Part shown: positions 7,296 through 17,717 of the stretch, piece after piece
Layout of the letters: every line of letters starts with the position of its first letter
Position numbering within the stretch: position 1 is the first letter of the stretch
DNA from: Bacteroidales bacterium
Lineage (GTDB): Bacteria > Bacteroidota > Bacteroidia > Bacteroidales > F082
Reading direction: 5' to 3'
DNA: 33,323 nt
NCBI GenBank assembly: GCA_014860665.1
Contig: JACZJI010000082.1
Location: 1 to 33,323 of the forward strand
Made by a program: the position numbers and the translations under genes
The notes under the pieces: generated by a model
The model's input: only the letters and a program-made list of their open reading frames with translations
Databases searched by the model: none
What the model was told of the DNA's origin: nothing

Positions 7296-10200
7296 TTGAG
7301 GCAAGCTATCTCATATTCTCTCAGGATAACATTGTTGTTTCTGATAGGTCTCCTGTCGGGAACTGCTATGTTGCATGCTCAGGATGTTCCCCTCACACAA
7401 AAAGTTTCTGCAGACACTACTCATTTCCATTTGATTTTCCCTTTTAGGGACTATACAGGTATACCGTATCTGGATACTCTCAAACCCAACCCGCTTTATC
7501 TGAAAACCCCGTCTAATATCAAAAAAGAGATTATATATAATCCTGTTACCAATACATACCAGTTTGTTTCTAAAGTCGGAAATTTTGAATATCGGACTCC
7601 AACAGTGATGGATTTCAAAGATTTTCAAAAGTATGAAACGAATAAAAGTGTTGAGAACTATTGGCAACAAAGGGCACTGACCAGAGGAACGGCAGTAGGA
7701 ACCCGGCTTATTCCTAAAATTTATGTAAAAGGGAAGGCTTTTGAGCAAATTTTCGGAAGCAACAGTATAGACATCAGACCGCAAGGTACTGCGGAGATCA
7801 GTATGGGCGTGCTTTCCAACTATCGTGATGATCCAACGCTGGATGTGAATCAGTTGCGTACCACCAATTTTGATTTCAACGAGAAAATCCAGATGAATGT
7901 GGACGCTAAGATCGGGGATAAACTATCATTCAAAGCCAACTACAATACTGAGTCATCTTTTAATTTTGAGAATACACTCAAGCTAAGGTATGTTGGAAAG
8001 AAAGATGATATCATTAAATCCATTGAAGCGGGAAATGTCAGTATGCCGTTACAATCTTCGCTCATTACCGGCGCACAGAGTCTTTTTGGTGTTAAGACAA
8101 AACTGCAATTTGGAAAAACAACGGTGACGGCGGTTTTCTCACAGCAACAAAGTCAGACACAAAATATTACAATCCAGAATGGGGCAGAGCAAAATACTTT
8201 TAAAATGACCCCGCTGGATTATGAAAGCAACAGGCATTTCTTTCTAAGCCAATATTTCAGGGATCATTATCAACAGGCTTTAAAGACCCTCCCGATTGTT
8301 ACATCCGATATCAATATCACAAAAATTGAGGTGTGGGTTACCAATATCGGTCCGGCAACGTCGCAAAATAGAAATATCGTGGCATTTACTGATTTGGGAG
8401 AAGGAAAGGCATCTGAAATTTTTAACCCAAATGTGACCCCTCTACCAGGAGCTACTTTTCCTGCCAACAAATCGAATGATCTGCTTTCGAGGATGGACAC
8501 CACACAAATACGAAACATAAATACAGTAACAAGCTACCTTTCGGGAGATCCTCTGCATATTGGGAAAACGGGATATTTTACGTCTGGCATGGATTATGCT
8601 AAACTGGAAAATGCCCGGCTTTTGAAGCCTTCTGAATATACTGTCAATACAAAGCTGGGTTTTATTTCACTAAATACTGCTTTAAATGACGATCAGGTGC
8701 TGGCAGTAGCTTTTCAATACACAGTAATCGGACAGAACAAAGTTTACCAGGTTGGTGAGTTTTCCGATCAGGGGATCAATACTCCAAAAGATCTCATTGT
8801 AAAACTATTGAAAAGCAATACTTTGGATACTCACATGCCTATGTGGAACCTGATGATGAAAAACGTTTATTCCATAGGTGCTTATCAGGTTCAGCAAAAA
8901 GATTTTGTGTTTAATATTTTATATTCAGGAAATGCACAGGGAGTTCCCACAGGATATTTTACAGAAGGTCCGACTGGAGTTAAAGGGGTTCCGCTGATTC
9001 ACCTGTTTGGACTGGATAATCTTGATTCTCAGCAGAACCCGATTCAGGGTGGTGATGGCTTTTTTGATTTTATTGATGGCGCCGAAACGAAAGGAGGAAC
9101 TTTCCAGGCCAGTGATGGTCATATATATTTCACTGTCCTTCAGCCATTCGGAAGTTACATCCACACGAATGTTTTTCCCAACAATCCCAATCTGGCCGAC
9201 AAATATGCTTATGATTCGCTGTATACAATGACTAAGACCCAGGCGGAACAGTATGCAGACAAAAATAAGTTTATCCTGGAAGGTTCGTATAAATCGCAAT
9301 CCGGCTCAACAATTAACCTGAATGCTATGAATATTCCACCCGGTTCGGTTAAAGTTACTGCCGGAGGAGTTCCTTTGCAGGAAAATGTGGATTATACAGT
9401 CGATTATACACTGGGGCAGATTACCATTCTCAACCAGGGACTTTTGAATTCAGGAACGCCGATTCATGTTTCGCTGGAAAACAACTCATTGTTTAATGTC
9501 CAGCAGAAAACAATGATGGGAATTCATGTAGAACATGAATTCACTCCTGATTTCCATTTAGGAGCTACATTTTTAAATCTTCATGAACGGCCGTTAACCC
9601 AAAAAGTGAATTACGGACAAGATCCTCTTTCCAATACAGTTTGGGGACTTAATCTGGCTTATACGAAAAACTCAAGATGGATATCGAAGCTGCTTTCCAA
9701 GTTACCTGGAACTACACCCAATACTCCGTCTAAAATAAATTATAATGCCGAACTTGCAGAGTTTCTGCCAGGACACTCCCGAACGGTTGGGAAGTCTGGG
9801 ACAAGTTATGTAGATGATTTTGAAGGAGCAAAATCCACCATTGATCTGACCAATGTAAATTCCTGGTTCCTGGCAAGTACACCTCAGGGGCAGACTAATC
9901 TGTTTCCGGAAGCTGCACCTAATACAGGCCTGGCTTATGGAATGAACCGGGCACTTTTTTCCTGGTATATCATTGATCCTTCTGTTTTTTACGATGTTCG
10001 TGGAAATAACCGGCCAAAAAATATTACTAAAGATGAGATTTCTAAAAATTCCACACGTCAGGTGCTGGAATCGGAAGTTTTCCCCAACAAGGATATTCCC
10101 AACGGAACGCCTACCAATATTCCGGTATTCAACCTGTCATTCTTCCCTTCAGAACGGGGAGAATATAACTACGATGTTTATCCCGGACCCTATTCAGCAG

Positions 10201-13200
10201 GAATTCTGGCTAACGGAGATTTAGCTGATCCGCAATCGCGCTGGGGAGGAATGATGCGGGCGTTACAGACAACGGATTTTGATGCATCCAATATTCAGTA
10301 TATCGAATTTTGGATGATGGATCCTTTTACTTCAGATCCTAACAATCAGGGTCAGCTTTACATTGATTTGGGAGATGTTTCTGAAGATATTTTACGTGAT
10401 GGACGAAAGAGCTACGAAAATGGTTTGCCTACATCCGATGTGGTTACCAATGTGGATACTACTCTGTGGGGAAGAGTGCCACAGCAACAGGCGTTGGTAG
10501 AATCGTTCAGCAATATTGCCGGTTCAAGACAATTTCAGGATGTAGGATATGATGGACTGGGTGACAAGGATGAAGATAAATTCTTTCAAAAGACGTATCT
10601 GGATGTAATAAAACAACGGTATGGAACTTCTGATTCTGCTTATATAAAGGCCTACCACGATCCTTCTGCTGATGATTATCATTATTATCGCGGAACTGAT
10701 TTTGATAACAATCCACTTTATTCCAGTATCACTGAGCGTTATAAAAGATATGATGAGCCGGAAGGCAACTCTACACCTAATTTTCCGGAACCGGAACCTT
10801 ATAGTACCGTGGCTACTAATATCCCTAATAAGGAGGACATCAATAATGATAATACATTGAGCGAATCGGAAAGGTATTATCAGTACAAAATCAATCTAAA
10901 TCCGTCCGAGATGAAGGTGGGCGAAAATTATATTACAGACATTCATCAGGCTGCCAATATTCATCTTCCTAATGGAAAAACAACAAGTGTGAAATGGTAT
11001 CAGTTTATGATTCCGGTTCGTATTCCCAATAAAATTGTTGGCAATATCCAGGGATTCCAGTCGATCCGTTTCATGCGCGTGTTTATGCGTGGTTTTGCAA
11101 AACCGATTGTTTGCCGGTTTGCTACATTTGAGCTCGTCCGTGGCGACTGGCGAACTTATGATCAGTCTTTACTTTCACCCGGAGAATACCTTACAGGCGA
11201 TGCTGCCGATAAAACGCATTTTGTGGTTTCTACTGTAAATCTGGAAGAAAATGCCAACCGTTCTCCGGTTCCATATGTAATTCCTCCTGGTATTTCCCGC
11301 GAAGTGAATTACGGAACCACAAATTATGTTCGACTTAACGAGCAGTCGTTACAGTTTACTGTAGAGAACTTGCAGGATGGCGATTCCAGAGCAGCCTATA
11401 AAAATGTCAGTTTTGATTTCAGACAGTATAAGGATCTGAAAATGTTTATTCATGCTGAGAAACTGGAAGCCAATGAAAATATTAAGGATGGGGATTTGAC
11501 GGTGTTTATACGGATAGGCTCTGACTTCACTCAGAATTATTATGAATATGAAATCCCCGTTCAGTTTACCCCATGGTATACTTCCTCTGCTGATCCAAAT
11601 GCTATCTGGCCGGCTGCAAACCAGATGGATGTTAATCTGTCCAGGCTGGTGCAGGTGAAGGAGGATCGAAATGTGGCAATGCGCGGCGGAAGTTCCGGCG
11701 TTTCTCTCACAATGCCATACACAGAGTCTGACGGTACAAGTAAGATAACGGTAATGGGAAGCCCGAATCTTGGAGATGTAACGGGTATTATGATAGGAGT
11801 TAGAAATCCGAGGCAGCTGGGAAATGCATCGGGAGATGACGGACAACCAAAAGGTGCGATAATCTGGCTTGATGAGCTCCGGTTAACGGGATTTAACAAG
11901 AGCCCCGGATGGGCTGCAACCGGACAATTAGTGGCAAATCTTTCTGATTTGGGACGGTTTGCTGCCAGCGGCTCTTTCCGTTCAGCAGGTTTTGGAAGCC
12001 TGGACCAGCATCTGAATGAGATTTCCCAGGACAATGTTTCTAATTATGCGGTTTCCACAGATTTAGATTTAGGCAAATTTTTTTCGAAAAAGACTGGTAT
12101 GGTAATTCCGTTGCATGTTGACTATGGGAAAGCAGTAATTGTTCCAAAATATAACCCTTTGAATCCGGACGTTTTGCTTAAAAATGACCTTGCTACTTAT
12201 GCCACAAAAGCGGAAAAGGATTCCATTAGAAATCTGGCTATCGACTATACAAGAAATACGAGTTTCAGTTTGATGAATGTCCATAAAGAAAGGACAAATT
12301 TTAGTGGAAAGCAGAAAAAGCCGAAGCTCTATGATCCTGAGAATTTTAATGCTTCGTTCTCATATTCACAGATACTGCATCACAATACGGATATTGCCAT
12401 GAACAATATCAAAACCTACCAGGGAGGTTTTGGATACAATTATAATACCAGGCCAAGAAATATCGAGCCCTTCAAAAAAGCAAAAAAAATGAATTCACCC
12501 TGGTTGAGGTGGCTGAAGGATTTTAATTTTAACCTGGTGCCGAGTGTGATTTCTTTCAGAACTGACATGAATCGTTTGTTTAACAGCATGCTTTATCGTG
12601 ATAAAAGTTCCGGAGATATTATCATCTATCCGACTTATATGAGGCAATGGACCTGGGACAGAAACTATAGCTTACAGTATAATCTAACACAATCGCTGAA
12701 TATAAATTATACTGCCGGTGCAAACGCCTATATCAGAGAGCCTCAGATTTATCCCGATAAAAATACTGAAGCCTGGACAGAGTATAAAAGGGAAATCTGG
12801 AATCAGATTGAAAGCATGGGAACTTTGCAGAATTTTAATCATTCGTTGCAGGCTTCTTATACCGTTCCTTTGTCGAAGGTTCCGCTTACCGACTGGATAA
12901 ATCTGATGGGAAATTATCAGGTTCAATATAACTGGAATGCTTCACCGCTTTCTGTTCAGTCATCGTTTGGAAATACCATTCAAAATGCGCGGAATATTCA
13001 GGTCAATGGAGGTTTTGATTTCAATCAGTTGTATAATAAAATTCCTTTCCTGAAAAAGATAAATGACAGAGGTGGTTCCCAGAGACCATTTGAAAGAAGA
13101 TTTGGCCCTGGGGTTCAGTCTCAGACAAAAGAATCAGGAAAAAAGAAAAAGGAAGGCGCTAGGGTGGGCAAGTTTGAAAGTGCCTTGTTCAGAATACTGA

Positions 13201-14561
13201 TGACGCTGCAAAATGCGAATTTTGTTTATCAAAAATCTGATGGTATTCAAATGTCTGGGTTTACGCCGATTCCGAGTTTTATGGGCGTCGATCTGGCTCA
13301 AAATGCACCTGGTTTTGGATTTGTCTTCGGGAGCCAGAGAGACATCCGAAGCCTTGCTGCACAAAACGGATGGATTACAAAGGATACTACACTCAATGAG
13401 CCGTATATCACGAAACTTACGGAGCAGCTTTCTTATAAAGTCAACGGAAATATTCTGAATGCAATAAACATTGATCTTGATGGAAACAGGATTTACGCAA
13501 AGAATTACACTTCCTATTTCAGATATAGTCCGTCTGACAATATTTTTGAGAATTATGCACCTCAGGAGGCAGGAAATTTCAGTATTTCCTATCCTTTCAT
13601 CCGGACATCTTTTGACAGGTCAAATGCCAGCAATATTTCTGCGGCCTTTGAACGTTTTAAATCAGATCGGCTTATTATTGCTGAAAGACTTGCTCAAAGC
13701 GATCCTAACTGGTCAGGGAAATATGCTTATGACAGTCTTGCAAGACAGCAGTTTCCAGTTGGGTACAGTTCCACTCAACAGCAGGTTATGTACTATGCTT
13801 TTTTGGCTGCTTATTCCGGGAAAAGCCCTAACGGTGTGGATATAGGACATACATTCCCTGTATTTCCGTATCCTAACTGGAGAGTTTCTTTCAGCGGATT
13901 GACGCATATCCCGGCAATCCGGAAAATATTCCGAAGTTTTAATATGAATTTTGGATACAGTTCTATATTGAGTATCAATGCCTGGAGTTCCAATGTGTCT
14001 TATGACCCGCAAAATCCTGGAGCTCTTTATCCTGGTACTGATAATTTTGTGAATCAGATTGACTTGGGTTCAGTTTCATTTTTTGAGCAATATAATCCGT
14101 TAATTGGTATAGATTTCACCATGATGAACAGCTTGGGTGGTCGGATTGCTTATAAAAAGACCAGAAACATTGTGTTAAGTTTTGCAAATGATCAGATTAC
14201 GGAGATTAACGGAAATGAGATCGATGTGGGTCTGAGTTACCATGTGAAAGGATTGAAACTTGCCATCAAGAACTTTACAGGTAGGCCGTCAAGGAAATAC
14301 AATACCGATTTGAATCTGAAACTGGATGTGGGAGTACAAGACAATAAAACCATTCTGCGACAAATTGACCAGGAGGATAATCAGATTTCTGCGGGGGCAA
14401 GACAATACACTGTCAATTTTGCTGCTGATTATTTGCTTAGTCAAAACCTTCAGTTAAGAGCCTATTTTAACTGGAATGAAAACAATCCTTATGTATCTTC
14501 TCAGTACCTTAATTCGACCACAAGCGGTGGTCTTACACTTAGATTTTTGATCGGTCAATAG
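7296..14561 (+). CDS. sprA: SprA, outer-membrane translocon of the type IX secretion system
   Basis: A 2421-residue product with the size and sequence character of SprA/Sov. This giant beta-barrel forms the outer-membrane channel of the Bacteroidota T9SS and is needed for secretion of gliding adhesins and many hydrolases. Visible features are a signal peptide (hydrophobic LLFLIGLLSG, end LHAQ), the conserved early segment YLKTPSNIKKEIIYNPVTNTY, and repeated aromatic-ending strands. The protein closes with SGGLTLRFLIGQ, a typical terminal beta-strand. The start is set at TTG (7296). The first in-frame ATG (7368) would remove almost the whole signal peptide, and a stop at 7272 bounds the frame upstream. 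A TTG start on such a gene may limit translation, which is inference. No other T9SS genes are in the window. Confidence 0.95.
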   Translation: MRQAISYSLRITLLFLIGLLSGTAMLHAQDVPLTQKVSADTTHFHLIFPFRDYTGIPYLDTLKPNPLYLKTPSNIKKEIIYNPVTNTYQFVSKVGNFEYRTPTVMDFKDFQKYETNKSVENYWQQRALTRGTAVGTRLIPKIYVKGKAFEQIFGSNSIDIRPQGTAEISMGVLSNYRDDPTLDVNQLRTTNFDFNEKIQMNVDAKIGDKLSFKANYNTESSFNFENTLKLRYVGKKDDIIKSIEAGNVSMPLQSSLITGAQSLFGVKTKLQFGKTTVTAVFSQQQSQTQNITIQNGAEQNTFKMTPLDYESNRHFFLSQYFRDHYQQALKTLPIVTSDINITKIEVWVTNIGPATSQNRNIVAFTDLGEGKASEIFNPNVTPLPGATFPANKSNDLLSRMDTTQIRNINTVTSYLSGDPLHIGKTGYFTSGMDYAKLENARLLKPSEYTVNTKLGFISLNTALNDDQVLAVAFQYTVIGQNKVYQVGEFSDQGINTPKDLIVKLLKSNTLDTHMPMWNLMMKNVYSIGAYQVQQKDFVFNILYSGNAQGVPTGYFTEGPTGVKGVPLIHLFGLDNLDSQQNPIQGGDGFFDFIDGAETKGGTFQASDGHIYFTVLQPFGSYIHTNVFPNNPNLADKYAYDSLYTMTKTQAEQYADKNKFILEGSYKSQSGSTINLNAMNIPPGSVKVTAGGVPLQENVDYTVDYTLGQITILNQGLLNSGTPIHVSLENNSLFNVQQKTMMGIHVEHEFTPDFHLGATFLNLHERPLTQKVNYGQDPLSNTVWGLNLAYTKNSRWISKLLSKLPGTTPNTPSKINYNAELAEFLPGHSRTVGKSGTSYVDDFEGAKSTIDLTNVNSWFLASTPQGQTNLFPEAAPNTGLAYGMNRALFSWYIIDPSVFYDVRGNNRPKNITKDEISKNSTRQVLESEVFPNKDIPNGTPTNIPVFNLSFFPSERGEYNYDVYPGPYSAGILANGDLADPQSRWGGMMRALQTTDFDASNIQYIEFWMMDPFTSDPNNQGQLYIDLGDVSEDILRDGRKSYENGLPTSDVVTNVDTTLWGRVPQQQALVESFSNIAGSRQFQDVGYDGLGDKDEDKFFQKTYLDVIKQRYGTSDSAYIKAYHDPSADDYHYYRGTDFDNNPLYSSITERYKRYDEPEGNSTPNFPEPEPYSTVATNIPNKEDINNDNTLSESERYYQYKINLNPSEMKVGENYITDIHQAANIHLPNGKTTSVKWYQFMIPVRIPNKIVGNIQGFQSIRFMRVFMRGFAKPIVCRFATFELVRGDWRTYDQSLLSPGEYLTGDAADKTHFVVSTVNLEENANRSPVPYVIPPGISREVNYGTTNYVRLNEQSLQFTVENLQDGDSRAAYKNVSFDFRQYKDLKMFIHAEKLEANENIKDGDLTVFIRIGSDFTQNYYEYEIPVQFTPWYTSSADPNAIWPAANQMDVNLSRLVQVKEDRNVAMRGGSSGVSLTMPYTESDGTSKITVMGSPNLGDVTGIMIGVRNPRQLGNASGDDGQPKGAIIWLDELRLTGFNKSPGWAATGQLVANLSDLGRFAASGSFRSAGFGSLDQHLNEISQDNVSNYAVSTDLDLGKFFSKKTGMVIPLHVDYGKAVIVPKYNPLNPDVLLKNDLATYATKAEKDSIRNLAIDYTRNTSFSLMNVHKERTNFSGKQKKPKLYDPENFNASFSYSQILHHNTDIAMNNIKTYQGGFGYNYNTRPRNIEPFKKAKKMNSPWLRWLKDFNFNLVPSVISFRTDMNRLFNSMLYRDKSSGDIIIYPTYMRQWTWDRNYSLQYNLTQSLNINYTAGANAYIREPQIYPDKNTEAWTEYKREIWNQIESMGTLQNFNHSLQASYTVPLSKVPLTDWINLMGNYQVQYNWNASPLSVQSSFGNTIQNARNIQVNGGFDFNQLYNKIPFLKKINDRGGSQRPFERRFGPGVQSQTKESGKKKKEGARVGKFESALFRILMTLQNANFVYQKSDGIQMSGFTPIPSFMGVDLAQNAPGFGFVFGSQRDIRSLAAQNGWITKDTTLNEPYITKLTEQLSYKVNGNILNAINIDLDGNRIYAKNYTSYFRYSPSDNIFENYAPQEAGNFSISYPFIRTSFDRSNASNISAAFERFKSDRLIIAERLAQSDPNWSGKYAYDSLARQQFPVGYSSTQQQVMYYAFLAAYSGKSPNGVDIGHTFPVFPYPNWRVSFSGLTHIPAIRKIFRSFNMNFGYSSILSINAWSSNVSYDPQNPGALYPGTDNFVNQIDLGSVSFFEQYNPLIGIDFTMMNSLGGRIAYKKTRNIVLSFANDQITEINGNEIDVGLSYHVKGLKLAIKNFTGRPSRKYNTDLNLKLDVGVQDNKTILRQIDQEDNQISAGARQYTVNFAADYLLSQNLQLRAYFNWNENNPYVSSQYLNSTTSGGLTLRFLIGQ

Positions 14562-14708
14562 TGAGGTCAAAAACAATAAATTGTTTGTATAATTTTTCTT
14601 ATTTTCGCCATTAAGCAAAATTTTAATTTATAAACAGATAGATAGCATGCACTGAGTTTACTATACTATGCGGCAATTTGAAAACATTCACTCTTAAATA
14701 AGTTTCAT

Positions 14709-15542
14709 ATGGAAGATATTTCTAATCTCACTAATGTAACCGGAAGTTGGTTACAGACGATCGAAAAGTATGGAAGCGAATATGGATTAAGGCTTCTTGG
14801 AGCTTTGTTCGTATTGGTAATAGGTTTATGGATCATTCGTTTATTGACCAAAGGTGTCCACAGCTTGATGGATAAAAGCAAAATTGAACCATCCCTCAAC
14901 ACCTTTGTCAAAAGCCTTGTCGGTATTTTGCTGAAGATATTACTGATCATCAGTGTTCTCGGAATGATCGGAATTCAGATGACGTCATTTATTGCCATTT
15001 TGGGTGCTGCAGGTCTGGCTGTTGGTATGGCGCTTTCCGGCACTTTGCAGAACTTTGCAGGTGGCGTAATGATTTTACTGTTCAAGCCTTTCAAAGTCGG
15101 TGATTTTGTTGAAGCTCAGGGGCATAGCGGTGTGGTAAAAGAAATTCACGTTTTCGTAACTGTGTTGACTACTCCTGATAATAAAACCATTTTAGTTCCC
15201 AATGGAAGCTTGTCCAATGGGTCCATTACTAATTTCAGTACGCAGCCTAAGCGTCGTGTTGACTGGACTTTCGGGATTGGCTATGGGGATGATTTTGATA
15301 AAGCAAAGACCTTTATTTTAGGGTTGGTTAGTGAAGATAAGAGAATTCTCACCGATCCGGAACCCTTTGTCGGACTGGCTCAATTAGCAGATAGCTCTGT
15401 AAATTTGGCGGTCAGAGTCTGGGTAAATGCTGCTGATTTCTGGGGTGTTTTCTTCGATTTGAATGAAAAGTATTATAAAAATGCAGGAAAAGCAGGAGTT
15501 CACATTCCTTTTCCGCAATTGGATGTACATTTGGATAAATAG
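14709..15542 (+). CDS. MscS-family mechanosensitive ion channel
   Basis: A 277-residue small-conductance mechanosensitive channel of the inner membrane, which releases solutes on hypo-osmotic shock. Three membrane helices lie at about residues 27-46, 70-90 and 93-125. The third has the Gly/Ala-rich pore pattern GLAVGMALSGTLQNFAGGVM, and the hallmark FKPFKVGDFVEAQGHSGVVKEI leads into the cytosolic beta domain. VPNGSLSNGSITNFS is the usual beta-domain signature. The C-terminal alpha/beta domain (about 185-277) is complete. It is a stand-alone gene after sprA with a 147-base gap, and it converges on tsaB at a shared terminator. Confidence 0.95.
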   Translation: MEDISNLTNVTGSWLQTIEKYGSEYGLRLLGALFVLVIGLWIIRLLTKGVHSLMDKSKIEPSLNTFVKSLVGILLKILLIISVLGMIGIQMTSFIAILGAAGLAVGMALSGTLQNFAGGVMILLFKPFKVGDFVEAQGHSGVVKEIHVFVTVLTTPDNKTILVPNGSLSNGSITNFSTQPKRRVDWTFGIGYGDDFDKAKTFILGLVSEDKRILTDPEPFVGLAQLADSSVNLAVRVWVNAADFWGVFFDLNEKYYKNAGKAGVHIPFPQLDVHLDK

Positions 15543-15553
15543 AATTTTGAAAC

Positions 15554-15588
15554 AAAAGGCTTGGAAAATTTATTTTTCCAGGCCTTTT
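15554..15588. terminator. Bidirectional terminator between the MscS gene and tsaB
   Basis: A long stem AAAAGGCTTGGAAAA / TTTTCCAGGCCTTTT (one G-T pair) with a short AT loop. It lies just past the MscS stop and overlaps the last codons of tsaB on the other strand. T runs on the right, and the T-rich arm read on the minus strand, let it serve both converging genes. Confidence 0.8.
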
Positions 15589-16289
15589 ATTTTTGGGATG
15601 CCGGGGACAAAATCTTTGAGATAAAAAGGCTCAAAATAGGCAACATCTTCAAATTCTCCTTTCTGGAATTTTTCTTCAGAGAGAGGAGCCATGTATGTTG
15701 CTGAAGGCATAAATTCATTCTCTGTGAAAATGGCTCCCTGATTGCCTGACAACAGTGGTTTGCATTTCAATGCACCATCACCGATAAAAATGATTTTTTT
15801 CCCTTCCTGAAACCATTTAGCAAAGGAATTTTCCAAGATGATTTCAGCATCAACTTTTTTAACTTCTTCCAGCTTATGGTTGTACAAAGCAGTGTAAACT
15901 TCCATTCGTCTGGCATCAATCATTGGACAGTAAAGAAAATCTTCAGGGTTATTGCCTTCGATTTTTATTTTCTGAATCATTCCGTAAGCCAAAGCAGGTA
16001 AAGTTCCAATGGAAATTAAGGGAATATCGAGTGAATAACAGAATCCTTTTGCCGTTGAGACACCAATTCTTAATCCTGTATAAGATCCTGGACCTTTACT
16101 TATTGCAACAGCATCCAAATCGCTGAAGCTGATCCCGGCTTTGTAAATAACTTCCTCCGAAAATATAGTTATCTGTTCCGCGTGAGAATTCTTGGACATT
16201 GACTCCTGAATACTAACCACATTACCATTGTCCGACAAAGCAACGGAGCAAACCCTCGTTGCGGTCTCTATGTTTAAGATTTTCCCCAA
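15570..16289 (-). CDS. tsaB: tRNA threonylcarbamoyladenosine biosynthesis protein TsaB
   Basis: TsaB is the non-catalytic ASKHA-fold partner of TsaD and TsaE in making t6A at position 37 of ANN-decoding tRNAs. The 239-residue product starts MGKILNIETATRVCSVAL and carries the conserved segment AISKGPGSYTGLRIGVSTAKG. It also has LISIGTLPALA and MIDARRMEVYTALY, all diagnostic for TsaB. It lies 18 bases behind the HlyD-type adaptor gene on the same strand and is probably transcribed with it. This is an unusual operon partner with no functional link that I can see. tsaD and tsaE are not in the window. Confidence 0.95.
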   Translation of the reverse strand: MGKILNIETATRVCSVALSDNGNVVSIQESMSKNSHAEQITIFSEEVIYKAGISFSDLDAVAISKGPGSYTGLRIGVSTAKGFCYSLDIPLISIGTLPALAYGMIQKIKIEGNNPEDFLYCPMIDARRMEVYTALYNHKLEEVKKVDAEIILENSFAKWFQEGKKIIFIGDGALKCKPLLSGNQGAIFTENEFMPSATYMAPLSEEKFQKGEFEDVAYFEPFYLKDFVPGIPKIKGLEK

Positions 16290-16307
16290 TACTTGTCTAT
16301 TTAAAAT

Positions 16308-17672
16308 TTATTTCTTTCCAAAGAGCTCTCTGGGAGATACGCTGATAACTTTATCACCGTCTTTAAGAGTTTTGGAAACCAGGTTGTATGGACCCGAAAT
16401 TACTTTTTCACCTTCTTTCAAACCTGTCAGAATCTGGATATACATGTTATTTTGAATTCCCGTAGTAACCAGTTTTCTTTTTGCAACGCCATTTTCATCT
16501 ACGAATACATATTCGTTGACTTTCTTGAAACTTGAATTGTCAGCGTTGTCATCATTATTGTTTTCGGATTTTTTAAGTTCTCTTTTGGCAATAGCCGAAT
16601 TCTGTACTGAAGAATCAGCACGGGTTGTGACTGCCTGGATCGGAACAGAAAGAGCATTGTCCGCACGTTTGGTTTGTATCTCAACTGTACAAGACATGCC
16701 TGGTCTGAATGGAGACTGGATAGGACTGTTTGGTCGAATGAGATCCTCGTAAGAAGATTTCAACAGCTTGATTTTCACATCAAAGTTTGTAACCTGATCT
16801 GCTGTGGTCCCTGTAGTATTGGCAGAAGTAGCAATTTCTGTAACAATACCTTTGAACTGACGGTTCAGGAAAGCATCCACTTCAATCAATGCAGTGTCAT
16901 TCAAAGCTACATTGACAATGTCATTTTCATTAACCTGAACGTCTGCTTCAAGATTATTCAGGTTAGCGATGAGCATGATCTGGGTACCGGCAGAGAACTG
17001 GGAGGCCCCTGTAACGCGCTCGCCCTTTTCAACGCTCAGCGTGGAAACAGTTCCGTCGTTCGGAGCATAGATAGTGGTTCGGTTGAGGTTATCTTCGGCC
17101 TGTGTTAACTGTGCCTGGGCACTTTTAACCTGAAATTGGCTTGCTTTATAATTTTCCTGTGCAGCTTTTACACTAGACTGCGCCACCTGGAATGCGGATT
17201 GGGAAGCTTCATAGTCTGATTGTGAAATTACCTGGCTTTTATAAAGTTTCTCATTCCTTTGAAAATCAAGTTTTGCTTTGATGAACTGAGCTTCAGCCTG
17301 AGAAACCTGGGCTTTTGAACTGGCTTCGTTGGCCTGAGCTGTTTGCAATGCAGCTTTGATTTGCTGATAAGTGGAAATATATATTTTAGGATCAATCATT
17401 GCCAGCTTTTGTCCGGTTTTAACAAAATCTCCTTCTTTAACATAAAGGTCAACAACCTCACCGGAAATGTAAGGACTGATTTTTACATCTTTGACAGGTT
17501 GAATTTGTCCATTTGCAGAAACAGTCTCAACCAGATTTCTTTTTTGAACATTTTCGGTTACAACTTTTGCTCCGTCTGAGGATTTTCCTTTTTTAATAGC
17601 TAAAACGATGATGATAATCAACACCACTGCAGAGGCGATAATGATCAGGTTTTTTTTGCGGTTTGTTGCCAT
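16308..17672 (-). CDS. HlyD/MacA-type periplasmic adaptor of an efflux system
   Basis: A 454-residue membrane-fusion protein linking an inner-membrane transporter to a TolC-type channel. It has an N-terminal membrane anchor (IIIASAVVLIIIIVLAI, residues 10-26). A biotinyl-lipoyl half-domain follows (ISPYISGEVVDLYVKEGDFVKTGQKL). A long alpha-helical hairpin rich in Gln, Ala and Ser lies at about 95-205, then the second lipoyl half (IYAPNDGTVSTLSVEKGERV), a beta-barrel and a membrane-proximal domain. This fits MacA-like adaptors that serve MacB ABC permeases. It is 45 bases behind the TolC-type gene and ahead of tsaB, so no inner-membrane transporter is encoded next to it. Substrate unknown. Confidence 0.92.
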   Translation of the reverse strand: MATNRKKNLIIIASAVVLIIIIVLAIKKGKSSDGAKVVTENVQKRNLVETVSANGQIQPVKDVKISPYISGEVVDLYVKEGDFVKTGQKLAMIDPKIYISTYQQIKAALQTAQANEASSKAQVSQAEAQFIKAKLDFQRNEKLYKSQVISQSDYEASQSAFQVAQSSVKAAQENYKASQFQVKSAQAQLTQAEDNLNRTTIYAPNDGTVSTLSVEKGERVTGASQFSAGTQIMLIANLNNLEADVQVNENDIVNVALNDTALIEVDAFLNRQFKGIVTEIATSANTTGTTADQVTNFDVKIKLLKSSYEDLIRPNSPIQSPFRPGMSCTVEIQTKRADNALSVPIQAVTTRADSSVQNSAIAKRELKKSENNNDDNADNSSFKKVNEYVFVDENGVAKRKLVTTGIQNNMYIQILTGLKEGEKVISGPYNLVSKTLKDGDKVISVSPRELFGKK

Positions 17673-17717
17673 GAGAGAATATTTTAAAAACGATGCTAAA
17701 TTAATTATTATTTAGTT

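Noticed and set aside
11349..12034. Two long minus-strand frames (165 and 157 codons) inside sprA
   Set aside because: They overlap each other and the sprA frame, and their translations show no domain or signal peptide; they are antisense shadows.
14571..14586. AAACAAT/ATTGTTT repeat after sprA as a terminator
   Set aside because: The loop would be only two bases and the stem is AT-rich; there is not enough support.
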